Source: Azotobacter chroococcum | GTDB lineage: Bacteria > Pseudomonadota > Gammaproteobacteria > Pseudomonadales > Pseudomonadaceae | Length of the DNA: 64,000 nucleotides | Assembly: GCF_004339665.1 (NCBI RefSeq) | Contig: NZ_SMMU01000013.1 | Span: forward strand, 62,001-126,000 | Reading direction: 5' to 3' | In this document: positions 1 to 8,438 of the stretch, in pieces | How the letters are laid out: each line of letters starts with the position of its first letter | Position numbering within the stretch: the first letter of the stretch is position 1 | Translations under genes and position numbers: made by a program | Notes under the pieces: model-generated | What the model was told of the DNA's origin: nothing | The model's input: only the letters and a program-made list of their open reading frames with translations | Database searches by the model: none

Positions 1-28
1 ATCCCACCCTCACCGAACGAGGCACCCC

Positions 29-685
29 ATGAACACATCCCTCCTGCGCGCCCTGCTGCTGGGCGGCACGCTGGCCTTCAGTCTGCCCGGCTTCGCCCTC
101 AGCGACGCCGGTACCCTGAGCCTGCGGCACCTGCAGAACCGCTGGGCCGAGATCAACTACCAGTTGCCCGAGGCACAGCGCGAGGTGGCCTTCGAGCGTC
201 TCGCCGGCGAGGCCGAGGCAGCGCTCAAGAGCGAGCCGAACTCGGCCGAACTGCTGATCTGGCGCGGCATCGTCCTCAGCACCTGGGCCGGCGCCAGGGG
301 CGGGCTGGGCGCGCTGGACCTGGCCAGGCAGGCCAGGGCGAGCTTCGAGCAGGCCCTGGCGATCGACCCCAAGGCCCTCGACGGTTCGGCCTACACCAGT
401 CTCGGCACCCTCTACTACCAGGTGCCGGGCTGGCCGCTCGGCTTCGGCGACGACGAGCGCGCCGAGACGCTGCTCAAGCAGGCCCTGGGCCTGAACCCTG
501 ACGGCATCGACCCCAACTACTTCTATGCTGACTTCCTGTATCGCGAGAAGCGTTATCCCGAGGCGCTCGCGGCGCTGCAGAAGGCGCAGGCCGCACCGCC
601 GCGCCCCGGCCGCGGCGTCGCCGATGCCGGTCGGCACAGGGAAGTCGAGGCGCTGCTCGGCAAGGTCCGCGCCGAGCTGAAATGA
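29..685 (+). CDS. exported TPR-like protein upstream of a two-component system
   Basis: A 218-residue protein with a clear N-terminal signal sequence: a short basic start, a hydrophobic run over residues 6-22, and a likely cleavage near the FALS stretch. The rest is helical and Ala/Leu-rich. It contains tetratricopeptide-like pairs at about residues 95-130 (an ASFEQALAIDP stretch) and 140-185 (LLKQALGLNP, ALAALQKAQ). TPR proteins bind other proteins, and this one should act in the periplasm. It ends 23 bases before the response-regulator start, so it is probably cotranscribed with the regulator and kinase and may be an accessory or sensed partner of that system. That link is inference from position only. 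The start is the ATG after a purine-rich GAACGAGG stretch. Confidence 0.8.
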   Translation: MNTSLLRALLLGGTLAFSLPGFALSDAGTLSLRHLQNRWAEINYQLPEAQREVAFERLAGEAEAALKSEPNSAELLIWRGIVLSTWAGARGGLGALDLARQARASFEQALAIDPKALDGSAYTSLGTLYYQVPGWPLGFGDDERAETLLKQALGLNPDGIDPNYFYADFLYREKRYPEALAALQKAQAAPPRPGRGVADAGRHREVEALLGKVRAELK

Positions 686-708
686 GCTGCGGGAGAGACG
701 ACCGGGAT

Positions 709-1368
709 ATGCGTATTCTGCTGGTGGAAGACGATGCGGCGCTGGGCGAGGGCATCCGCACCGCACTCAAGCCCGAGGGCTACACGGTCGACTGGCTGCA
801 GGACGGCGCCGCGGCGCTGCATGCGCTGGGCTGCGAGAGCTTCGACCTCTGCGTGCTCGATCTCGGCCTGCCGCGGCTGGACGGGCTGGAGCTGCTGCGG
901 CGCCTGCGCGCCGCGGGCAATCCGCTGCCGGTGCTGGTGCTGACCGCGCGCGACGCCACCAGCGAGCGCATCGCCGGGCTGGATGCCGGTGCCGACGATT
1001 ATCTGGTCAAGCCGTTCGACGTCGCCGAGCTGAAGGCGCGGCTGCGCGCGCTGCTGCGGCGCAGCTTCAATCGCCCGCAGCCGGTCCTGGAGTACCGCGG
1101 TATCTGCCTCGATCCGCAGAGCCAGGCGGTCAGCTACCAGGGGCGGGACATCGCCCTGGCGCGCAAGGAGTTCCTGCTGCTGCACGAGCTGCTGGCGCAG
1201 CCGGGCCGGGTGCTGACCCGCGACCGGCTGCAGCAGGCGCTCTACGGCTGGGACGAGGAGGTAGAGAGCAACGCCCTGGAGGTGCACGTCCACCACCTGC
1301 GCCGCAAGTTCTTCCCCGAGCTGATCCGCACGGTGCGTGGCGTCGGCTACATGGCGGACAAGCCCTGA
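709..1368 (+). CDS. OmpR/PhoB-family response regulator (QseB/PmrA-like)
   Basis: A 219-residue DNA-binding response regulator. The receiver domain fills residues 1-115 with the acidic pair E7-D8-D9, phospho-acceptor D51 in VLDLGLP, T79 and K101 in LVKPF. A winged-helix output domain fills about 125-219. The ATG at 709 is preferred because the protein then begins directly with MRILLVEDD, as in the family; the upstream ATG at 682 would add nine residues outside the fold. The stop overlaps the kinase start by one base (TGATG), the usual sign of translational coupling. The family controls envelope modification or quorum-type genes. The actual regulon cannot be read from the sequence. Confidence 0.93.
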   Translation: MRILLVEDDAALGEGIRTALKPEGYTVDWLQDGAAALHALGCESFDLCVLDLGLPRLDGLELLRRLRAAGNPLPVLVLTARDATSERIAGLDAGADDYLVKPFDVAELKARLRALLRRSFNRPQPVLEYRGICLDPQSQAVSYQGRDIALARKEFLLLHELLAQPGRVLTRDRLQQALYGWDEEVESNALEVHVHHLRRKFFPELIRTVRGVGYMADKP

Positions 1369-2786
1369 TGCGCTCGATCCGTGCCCGCACCCTGTTTCTC
1401 GTCCTCGGTGTGCTGACCCTGTCCCTGTCGCTGATCTCCTACAAGAGCTACCGGGATGCCCAGCACGAGATCGAGGAACTGTTCGATGCGCAGCTGGCGC
1501 AGACCGCCCGGCTGCTCGCCGGGCTGGTCGGCCGCGAAATGCTCGAACGCGAGCGCGGGGAGGTGCAGGCCATGCTCGACGAGGCGCTGGCGCTGCAGAC
1601 CCTGCCGGGCGGGCACGGGGCGCTGTCGCTGGGCCATCGCTACGAAGGCAAGCTGGCCTTCCAGGTGTTCGACGAGCAGGGCCGGCTGCTGCTGCATTCG
1701 GCGAGCGCCGCGCACACCCTGTTTTCCAGACTGCTGGCGGAGGTGCCGGCCGGTCTGGCCGACGAGCGGCTGATCGGCTATCACCTGCTGGAGCTGGAGC
1801 CGTTCCGCTGGCGGGTCTTCGCCCTCCACGACCGGGTCGACCGGCGCTGGATCCTGGTTGGCGAGCGCGAGGATGTGCGCGGCGAGCTGGCGGGCAAGAT
1901 CGCCAAGCGCAGCCTGCTGCCGGACCTGTTCGGCCTGCCGCTGCTGGCGCTGCTGGTCTGGCTGGCGATCGGCTGCGGGCTACGTCCGCTCGAGCGGATG
2001 GTCGGGCTGATCAGGGCGCGCGATCCGAACAACCTGGCGCCGCTGCTGCTGGCGCCCCTGCCACGGGAACTGGAGCCGGTGATGGCGGCGCTCAACCGCC
2101 TGCTGCTGCAGCTCACCCAGCTGCTGGAGCGCGAGCGCCAGCTGCTCGCCGCCGCTGCCCACGAGCTGCGCACGCCGCTGGCGGTGTTGCGCATCCATGC
2201 ACAGAACGCCCTCGAGGCGCCGGACCCGGCCGACCGCGACGAGGCGCTGCGCCAGTTGGGCGGGGGCGTCGAGCGGGCGACCCGGGTGGTCGGGCAGTTG
2301 CTGGCGCTGGCCCGCCTGGAGCCGGCGGCGGTGCAGTTGAACATGACTCGCCTCGACCTGGCCGCCTTCCTGCGCAACGAGCTGGCCGAGCTGGCGCCGC
2401 TGGCGCTGGCCAGGGAGCAGGAGCTGACCTTGGAGACCTCCGGTGCGGGCGGCTACGAGCTGCGCGGCGATGCGCCCAGCCTGGCGATCCTGGTGCAGAA
2501 CCTGGTCGCCAACGCCGTGCAGTACACCCCGGAGGGCGGCTGCATCCGGCTGCTGCTCGAGGCTGATGCGGACAGCCTGCGCCTGCGCGTGCAGGACAGC
2601 GGCCCGGGGATTGCGCCGGCGCTGCGCGAGAAGGTGTTCGAGCGCTTCTTCCGGGAGGGCGCCGGGCAGGGCGCCGGACTCGGCCTGTCCATCGTGCGCC
2701 GGGCGGTGGAACTGCACGGCGGCGAGATCGCTCTCGGCGAGTCGCCCCTCGGCGGGCTGGAGGTTTCCGTTCGCCTGCCCCGTTAG
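1368..2786 (+). CDS. sensor histidine kinase (QseC/PmrB-like)
   Basis: A 472-residue inner-membrane kinase paired with the response regulator just upstream. The first transmembrane segment is near residues 8-26 and the second near 183-203. Between them lies a periplasmic sensor region of about 155 residues. The dimerisation/phospho-acceptor helix contains H265 in AAHELRTPLA. The ATPase domain shows the N box (NLVANAVQYTP), the G1 box (DSGPGIAP) and the G2 box (GAGLGLSIVRR). It should phosphorylate D51 of the neighbouring regulator. The periplasmic part has no motif I can tie to a ligand. All catalytic boxes look intact. Confidence 0.92.
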   Translation: MRSIRARTLFLVLGVLTLSLSLISYKSYRDAQHEIEELFDAQLAQTARLLAGLVGREMLERERGEVQAMLDEALALQTLPGGHGALSLGHRYEGKLAFQVFDEQGRLLLHSASAAHTLFSRLLAEVPAGLADERLIGYHLLELEPFRWRVFALHDRVDRRWILVGEREDVRGELAGKIAKRSLLPDLFGLPLLALLVWLAIGCGLRPLERMVGLIRARDPNNLAPLLLAPLPRELEPVMAALNRLLLQLTQLLERERQLLAAAAHELRTPLAVLRIHAQNALEAPDPADRDEALRQLGGGVERATRVVGQLLALARLEPAAVQLNMTRLDLAAFLRNELAELAPLALAREQELTLETSGAGGYELRGDAPSLAILVQNLVANAVQYTPEGGCIRLLLEADADSLRLRVQDSGPGIAPALREKVFERFFREGAGQGAGLGLSIVRRAVELHGGEIALGESPLGGLEVSVRLPR

Positions 2787-2894
2787 CTATGCTGCGCAGC
2801 TATGGCGGGCTGCCAGCCTCGCGTGATGAGCGGGTGCGGTGATTCTCCGGCGGCTTGCTAAGATCCACTTTGAATCCGAACAAGGAGATCGGTC

Positions 2895-3320
2895 ATGTTC
2901 GCTCTGGATTCACGTTTGCAACAGGACACCCTGCCCATCGGCGACTTCCCGCTCTGCCGTCTGCTGCTGATGAAGGATGCCCGCTATCCCTGGTTCGTCC
3001 TGGTGCCGCGGCGCGAGGAGGTCGTCGAGCTGTTCCAGCTCGATGCCGAGGACCAGCGGACCCTCTGGCAGGAAACCTGCGAATTGGCGGAAACCCTCAA
3101 GGACACCTTCGGCGCCGACAAGATGAACGTGGCCGCTCTCGGCAACGTGGTTTCCCAGCTGCACATGCACGTCATCGTGCGCCGGCGCGACGACGACGCC
3201 TGGCCGGCGCCGGTGTGGGGGAAGCATCCGGCGCTGCCCTACACGGACGGGCAGATCGCCGCGATCCGCGACAAGCTGCGCCTGGTGCTGACCGGGGACT
3301 TTCGCTTCAGCGAGGATTGA
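2895..3320 (+). CDS. HIT-family nucleotide hydrolase/transferase
   Basis: A 141-residue cytoplasmic protein with the histidine-triad signature QLHMHVIVR near residues 88-96. HIT proteins bind nucleotides in a small alpha/beta fold, and the central His of the triad is the nucleophile that cleaves or transfers a nucleoside monophosphate. The third triad position is followed by Arg rather than His, as in many bacterial members. A good AAGGAG ribosome site lies before the start. It ends two bases before slyX, suggesting an operon. The physiological substrate is not inferable. Confidence 0.88.
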   Translation: MFALDSRLQQDTLPIGDFPLCRLLLMKDARYPWFVLVPRREEVVELFQLDAEDQRTLWQETCELAETLKDTFGADKMNVAALGNVVSQLHMHVIVRRRDDDAWPAPVWGKHPALPYTDGQIAAIRDKLRLVLTGDFRFSED

Positions 3321-3322
3321 AC

Positions 3323-3532
3323 ATGGACCTGGAAACGCGCATCAACGATCTGGAAACCCGCCTGGCCTTTCAGGACGACACCATTCAGGCGCTGAACGAT
3401 GTGCTGGTCGCCCAGCAGCGGGTGGTCGAGCGGCTGCAGATGCAGCTGGAAGCGCTGGCCAAGCGTCAGCAGGAGTTGGTCGACGAACTCGGCTCGGTGG
3501 ACGACGACGAGGCGCCGCCACCGCACTATTGA
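3323..3532 (+). CDS. slyX: SlyX family protein
   Basis: A 69-residue protein that is almost entirely one heptad-patterned coiled coil: it opens [15 protein letters not shown]-style (here [19 protein letters not shown]) and ends in an acidic, proline-rich tail PPPHY. The sequence and the PPHY ending are characteristic of SlyX, a small conserved gamma-proteobacterial protein of unknown biochemical role. It starts two bases after the HIT gene stop. It runs convergently towards the cold-shock-domain gene on the other strand, with only 21 bases between the two stops. Confidence 0.88.
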   Translation: MDLETRINDLETRLAFQDDTIQALNDVLVAQQRVVERLQMQLEALAKRQQELVDELGSVDDDEAPPPHY

Positions 3533-3553
3533 GCAGGGCGCGCCAGCCTTGCC

Positions 3554-4168
3554 TCAGCGCCGGGGACGCGGTCTGGCGATCACGTCCTCGGCCTGCAGTC
3601 CCCGGTCGCGCCGGATCACGCTGAACTCCACCCGCTGGCCCTCGACCAGCACCCGGTGCCCCTCGCCGCGAATGGCGCGAAAGTGCACGAACACATCCTC
3701 TCCGGTATTGCGGGCGATGAAGCCGAAGCCCTTGGCGCTGTTGAACCACTTTACCGTGCCGACCTCGCGGTCGCTCCACTGCGGTTCGTCTTCCCCGTCG
3801 CTCTGGAACTGCTCCTGCTGCGGCGCGGTGCGCCAGCCCAGGTTGAGGCCCAGATGCAGCAGCACGCCGGCAGCCGCGCAGGACAGGCTGAACAGCACGG
3901 CCGGCTGCCCGCCGCCGGACTCCAGCGGCATCAGCAGGATCAGCGCCTGAATCGCCACGCTCAATATCAGCAGGGCCGAGACCAGCCGCTGCGCCGGGCG
4001 GGGGAAGCGCTCGGCGCCGGGCGTGTGGAGCAGGTTGAGCAGGCCGAACAGGTTCAGGTAGAGGGCATTGGCCTGCTGCAGGAAGGGCAGGGCCTCGCTG
4101 TCGAAGGCGGGAACGAGCGATAGCGGCAGGGCCATGCTTCCTGTCGCGAGGTGAAGGATCTTCAGCAT
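3554..4168 (-). CDS. membrane protein with C-terminal cold-shock domain
   Basis: A 204-residue protein in two parts. Residues 1-115 are strongly hydrophobic with about four candidate membrane helices, including [19 protein letters not shown] and a [16 protein letters not shown] stretch. Residues from about 135 form a cold-shock domain with the RNP-like motifs [15 protein letters not shown] and DVFVHFRAI. Cold-shock domains bind single-stranded RNA or DNA, so this would be a nucleic-acid-binding domain held at the membrane. The start at 4168 is chosen because upstream residues in the frame are arginine-rich and do not look coding. A similar protein sits beside slyX in P. aeruginosa, from memory. 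Confidence 0.82.
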   Translation of the reverse strand: MLKILHLATGSMALPLSLVPAFDSEALPFLQQANALYLNLFGLLNLLHTPGAERFPRPAQRLVSALLILSVAIQALILLMPLESGGGQPAVLFSLSCAAAGVLLHLGLNLGWRTAPQQEQFQSDGEDEPQWSDREVGTVKWFNSAKGFGFIARNTGEDVFVHFRAIRGEGHRVLVEGQRVEFSVIRRDRGLQAEDVIARPRPRR

Positions 4169-4433
4169 GTTCGATGACTCACGATAACGATGAAAAAGTC
4201 GGGACCGGTAAATACATAGACGATCGAGGGCTGGGTGTTGCCCGATCCGGCCGGGTGCCATTACGAAAATACGCGCGCTGCGCGGCCGCCGATTATCGAC
4301 TCGCCGGCGAGTGCGTTTCATGCGCTGGGGCACGGTGGCCGTGCAGTCTCCGGCAATCTTTCGGGCGGCCGGGCGCGGGGCAGTCCGCATGGCTCTGGGT
4401 TAGAATGCAGGCAGAATCCTGCAGGAGCCTGCC

Positions 4434-4697
4434 ATGTCGTCCTTTGAAGCAATGATCGAGAACATCACCCCGGAGATCTACCAGAGCCTCAAGCTGGCGG
4501 TGGAAATCGGCAAATGGCCGGATGGCCGCAAGCTGACCCAGGAACAGAAGGAGCTGAGCCTGCAGGCGATGATCGCCTGGGAGATCCGCAACCTGCCGGA
4601 AGAGAAGCGCACCGGCTACATGGGCGAGCAGAAGTGCAAGTCCAGCGGCGAGCCGATTCCCAACCTGCTGTTCAAGTCCTCGGACACCCTGCACTGA
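4434..4697 (+). CDS. YeaC-family (DUF1315) conserved protein
   Basis: An 87-residue cytoplasmic protein beginning MSSFEAMIENITPEIYQSLK and containing the conserved WPDGRKLT and GYMGEQ stretches of the DUF1315/YeaC family. Its function is unknown. An AGGAG-type ribosome site precedes the start. Its stop codon overlaps the start of the next gene (TGATG at 4695-4699), so the two are translated together. The same pairing with a DUF2797 protein is common in pseudomonads, as I recall. Confidence 0.85.
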   Translation: MSSFEAMIENITPEIYQSLKLAVEIGKWPDGRKLTQEQKELSLQAMIAWEIRNLPEEKRTGYMGEQKCKSSGEPIPNLLFKSSDTLH

Positions 4698-5524
4698 TGG
4701 CCGAGCTCGCCCGCGGCGCACTGGACAAGATGGCGGCGCGCCTCGACGCCCCGGTGCAGTACGCCCTGCGTCTGGGCGAGGCACAGGTGCCGGTCAATCC
4801 GCTGATCGGCCAGCCGCTGCGCCTGGAGTACCTGGGCGCGATCCACTGCAGCCACTGCGGGCGCAGGACCGCCAAGAGCTTCGGCCAGGGCTACTGCTAC
4901 CCCTGCTTCAGGAAGCTGCCGCAGTGCGACAGCTGCATCGTCAGCCCGGAGAAGTGCCACCATGCCCTCGGCACCTGCCGCGACCCGGCCTGGGGCGAGC
5001 GCTTCTGCATGACCGAGCACGTCGTCTACCTGGCCAACTCCTCCGGCGTCAAGGTCGGCATCACCCGGGCCAGCCAGGTGCCGACCCGCTGGCTCGACCA
5101 GGGCGCCCGCCAGGCGCTGCCGATCCTGCGCGTCGCCACCCGCCAGCAGTCCGGTCTGGTGGAGGACCTTCTGCGCAGCCAGGTCGCCGACCGCACCAAC
5201 TGGCGCGCGCTGCTCAAGGGCGAGGCCGCGCCGGTCGATCTGCCGGCCGTGCGCGAGCAGCTCTTCGACAGTTGCCGGGAGGGCCTCGAAGCCCTGCAGG
5301 CGCGCTTCGGCCTGCAGGCGATCCAGCCGCTGAACGATGCCGAGCCGGTGGAGATCCGCTATCCGGTGGAGAGCTACCCCGGGAAGATCGTCAGCCTCGA
5401 CCTGGACAAGACGCCGGTGGTGGAGGGAATCCTGCGGGGCATCAAGGGTCAGTACCTGATCTTCGACGTCGGGGTGATCAACATCCGCAAGTACACGGCC
5501 TACCAGCTGGCGGTCTCGGCCTGA
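4697..5524 (+). CDS. DUF2797 family protein, zinc-ribbon-like
   Basis: A 275-residue protein translationally coupled to the preceding YeaC-like gene. Residues 48-90 hold at least seven cysteines and two histidines in CxxC-like spacing (CSHCGRRT, CYPCFRKLPQCDSC, EKCHH), a likely structural zinc site. It is followed by HVVYLANSSGVKVGITR near 105-121, which resembles the start of a GIY-YIG-like fold with the expected Tyr and Arg. The C-terminal third has an SH3-like beta-rich pattern. This matches DUF2797, whose function is not established; the nuclease resemblance is inference. No catalytic Glu of GIY-YIG enzymes could be placed with confidence. Confidence 0.82.
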   Translation: MAELARGALDKMAARLDAPVQYALRLGEAQVPVNPLIGQPLRLEYLGAIHCSHCGRRTAKSFGQGYCYPCFRKLPQCDSCIVSPEKCHHALGTCRDPAWGERFCMTEHVVYLANSSGVKVGITRASQVPTRWLDQGARQALPILRVATRQQSGLVEDLLRSQVADRTNWRALLKGEAAPVDLPAVREQLFDSCREGLEALQARFGLQAIQPLNDAEPVEIRYPVESYPGKIVSLDLDKTPVVEGILRGIKGQYLIFDVGVINIRKYTAYQLAVSA

Positions 5525-5598
5525 GTCCGGCCAGTCTTTCATCCCCTCATCCCATCCCGCTGTCCCCCGGAGAGCGGGTATCGACGGAGCCGAACGCG

Positions 5599-8256
5599 AT
5601 GCGTACCGAACAGCCGAAAACCATCTACCTCAAGGACTATCAGGCGCCGGAGTACCTGATCGACGAGACCCACCTGAGCTTCGAGCTGCACGAGGACCGC
5701 ACCCTGGTGCATGCGCGCCTGGCGATGCGCCGCAACCCGGCGCGCGGCGCCGGCCTGCCGCCGCTGGTGCTGGACGGCCAGCAGCTCGAGCTGCTGTCGG
5801 TGGTCCTCGACGGTCGCGAGCTGGGCGCCCACGAGTACCAGGTGGACGACAGCCACCTGACCCTGCAGCCGCCGCAAGCCGAGTTCGTCGTCGAAACCCG
5901 CGTGTGCATCCACCCGGAAAGCAACACCGCGCTCGAGGGCCTCTACAAGTCCGGCAGGATGTTCTGCACCCAGTGCGAGGCCGAGGGCTTTCGCAAGATC
6001 ACCTACTACCTCGATCGCCCGGACGTGATGAGCACCTTCACCACCACGCTGAGCGCCGAGCAGCAGCGCTACCCGGTGCTGCTCTCCAACGGCAACCCGG
6101 TGGCCAGCGGCAGCGCGGACAACGGCCGGCACTGGGCGACCTGGGAAGACCCCTTCAGGAAGCCGGCCTACCTGTTCGCCCTGGTCGCCGGTGACCTCTG
6201 GTGCGTGGAGGATGAGTTCACCACCATGAGCGGCCGCAAGGTGGCCCTGCGCATCTACGTCGAGCCGGAGAACATCGACAAGTGCCAGCACGCCATGGAC
6301 AGCCTCAAGCGCTCCATGCGCTGGGACGAGGAGGCCTACGGCCGCGAGTACGACCTGGACATCTTCATGATCGTCGCGGTCAACGACTTCAACATGGGCG
6401 CCATGGAGAACAAGGGGCTCAACATCTTCAACTCCAGCGCCGTGCTGGCCAAGGCCGAGACCGCCACCGACGCTGCCCACCAGCGGGTCGAGGCGATTGT
6501 CGCCCACGAGTACTTCCACAACTGGTCGGGCAACCGGGTGACCTGCCGCGACTGGTTCCAGCTGTCGCTCAAGGAAGGCTTCACCGTGTTCCGCGACGCC
6601 GGTTTTTCCGCCGACATGAACTCCGCCACAGTCAAGCGCATCGAGGACGTCGCCTACCTGCGCACCCATCAGTTCGCCGAGGACGCCGGCCCCATGGCTC
6701 ACTCGGTGCGCCCGGACTCCTACATGGAGATCTCCAACTTCTATACCCTGACCGTCTACGAGAAGGGTTCCGAAGTGGTCGGCATGCTGCGCACCCTGCT
6801 CGGCGCCGAGGGCTTCCGCCAGGGCAGCGACCTGTACTTCCAGCGCCATGACGGCCAGGCGGTGACCTGCGACGACTTCATCAAGGCCATGGAGGACGCC
6901 AACGGCGTCGACCTGGCCCAGTTCAAGCGCTGGTACGGCCAGGCCGGCACGCCGCGCCTGGAGGTCGCCGAGCAGTACGATGCGAAGGCCGGAACCTGCA
7001 CCCTGACCTTCCGCCAGAGCTGCCCACCGACCCCCGGCCAGGCGCACAAGGAGCCCCTGGTGATTCCCGTGGCGCTGGCGCTGCTCGACGGCCAGGGCCG
7101 CGAACTGCCGTTGCGCCTGGCCGGCGAGAGCGAGGCGGCCGGCACCAGCCGGGTGCTGGCGGTGAACGCCGCCGAGCAGTCGTTCACCTTCGAAGGCATT
7201 CCCGAGCAGCCGCTGCCGTCGCTGCTGCGTGGCTTCTCCGCGCCGGTCAAGCTGGTCTATCCGTACAGCCGCGACCAGCTGATGTTCCTCATGCAGCACG
7301 ACTCCGACGGCTTCAACCGCTGGGAGGCCGGTCAGCAGCTCGCCGTGCAGGTGCTGCAGGAGCTGGTCGGCCAGCACCAGCGCGGCGAATCCCTGGTGCT
7401 CGACCGACGCCTGCTCGTGGCGCTGAAGAGCGTGCTGGAGAACCAGAGCCTGGACCAGGCGATGGTCGCCGAAATGCTCTCCCTGCCGGGTGAGGCCTAT
7501 CTCATCGAGATCAGCGCGGTGGCCGACGTCGTGGCCATCCACGCGGCCCGCGAGTTCGCCCGCCGCGAGATCGCCAGCGCCCTGTACGAGCCGCTCTGGC
7601 AGCGCTACCAGGCCAACCGCGAGCTGTCGCGGCAGAGTCCCTACGTCGCCTCGGCCGAACATTTCGCCCGCCGTGCCCTGCAGAACATCGCGCTGTCCTA
7701 CCTGATGCTCAGCGAAAGGCCCGAAGTGCTGGCGGCCTGCCAGGACCAGTACCAGGCGACCGACAACATGACCGAGCGCCTCGCCGCCCTGGCGGTGCTG
7801 GTCAACTCGCCGTTCGAGGCCGAGAAGGGCGAGGCGCTGGTGCTGTTCGCCGACTATTTCCAGGACGATCCGCTGGTCATGGACCAGTGGTTCGGCGTGC
7901 AGGCCGGCTGCCCGCTGCCCGGCGGTCTGGAGCGCGTGCAGGCGCTGATGGAGCACCCGGCGTTCACCCTGAAGAACCCCAACAAGGTGCGCGCGCTGAT
8001 CGGCGCCTTCGCCAACCAGAATCACGTCAACTTCCACCGCGCCGACGGCCAGGGTTACCGCTTCCTTGCCGACCAGGTGATCATGCTCAATGCCCTCAAC
8101 CCGCAGATCGCCGCCCGTCAGCTGGCGCCGCTGACCCGCTGGCGCAAGTACGACGCGTCGCGCCAGGCGCTGATGAAGGCCGAGCTGGAGCGCATCCTCG
8201 CCTCCGGCGAGCTGTCCGGCGACGTCTACGAAGTGGTCAGCAAGAGCCTGGTCTAG
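5599..8256 (+). CDS. pepN: aminopeptidase N, M1 zinc metallopeptidase
   Basis: An 885-residue cytosolic peptidase that removes N-terminal residues from peptides during protein turnover. The exopeptidase motif GAMEN is at residues 267-271 and binds the free amino terminus. The zinc site HEYFH is at 303-307, with the third ligand E326 in LSLKEGFT. Length and domain order match the bacterial PepN family: an N-terminal beta domain, the catalytic domain, then a helical C-terminal half. The ATG at 5599 gives the family-typical MRTEQPKTIYLKDYQ start; a much longer open frame upstream overlaps the DUF2797 gene and is spurious. A long hairpin follows the stop. Confidence 0.95.
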   Translation: MRTEQPKTIYLKDYQAPEYLIDETHLSFELHEDRTLVHARLAMRRNPARGAGLPPLVLDGQQLELLSVVLDGRELGAHEYQVDDSHLTLQPPQAEFVVETRVCIHPESNTALEGLYKSGRMFCTQCEAEGFRKITYYLDRPDVMSTFTTTLSAEQQRYPVLLSNGNPVASGSADNGRHWATWEDPFRKPAYLFALVAGDLWCVEDEFTTMSGRKVALRIYVEPENIDKCQHAMDSLKRSMRWDEEAYGREYDLDIFMIVAVNDFNMGAMENKGLNIFNSSAVLAKAETATDAAHQRVEAIVAHEYFHNWSGNRVTCRDWFQLSLKEGFTVFRDAGFSADMNSATVKRIEDVAYLRTHQFAEDAGPMAHSVRPDSYMEISNFYTLTVYEKGSEVVGMLRTLLGAEGFRQGSDLYFQRHDGQAVTCDDFIKAMEDANGVDLAQFKRWYGQAGTPRLEVAEQYDAKAGTCTLTFRQSCPPTPGQAHKEPLVIPVALALLDGQGRELPLRLAGESEAAGTSRVLAVNAAEQSFTFEGIPEQPLPSLLRGFSAPVKLVYPYSRDQLMFLMQHDSDGFNRWEAGQQLAVQVLQELVGQHQRGESLVLDRRLLVALKSVLENQSLDQAMVAEMLSLPGEAYLIEISAVADVVAIHAAREFARREIASALYEPLWQRYQANRELSRQSPYVASAEHFARRALQNIALSYLMLSERPEVLAACQDQYQATDNMTERLAALAVLVNSPFEAEKGEALVLFADYFQDDPLVMDQWFGVQAGCPLPGGLERVQALMEHPAFTLKNPNKVRALIGAFANQNHVNFHRADGQGYRFLADQVIMLNALNPQIAARQLAPLTRWRKYDASRQALMKAELERILASGELSGDVYEVVSKSLV

Positions 8257-8259
8257 GGC

Positions 8260-8302
8260 CTGCGGCCCTGCCTTTCCCGGGAGCGGAAGGGCAGGGCCGC
8301 AG
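8260..8302 (+). terminator. long hairpin after pepN
   Basis: An inverted repeat with two 18-nt arms (8260-8277 and 8285-8302), one mismatch and a 7-nt loop, starting three bases after the pepN stop codon. There is no run of T after it, so it may act as an RNA 3'-end stabiliser or a weak terminator rather than a classical intrinsic terminator. Confidence 0.5.
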
Positions 8303-8438
8303 CGCTGCGCTTTGCAGGCGAACGTCGGCGAATTTCTTCCATTCGACTTTCGTAAGGCCCCGACTTTCGTCGGGAAGCCAAATTGTCGCAAATGCATAAG
8401 ACTCGGGCTCGTCGTCAACCTGACTCCGAGAAGCTCCC

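Noticed and set aside
5539-8418. A 959-codon open frame antisense to pepN
   Set aside because: Same composition effect; no ribosome site, no domain pattern, and pepN is certain.
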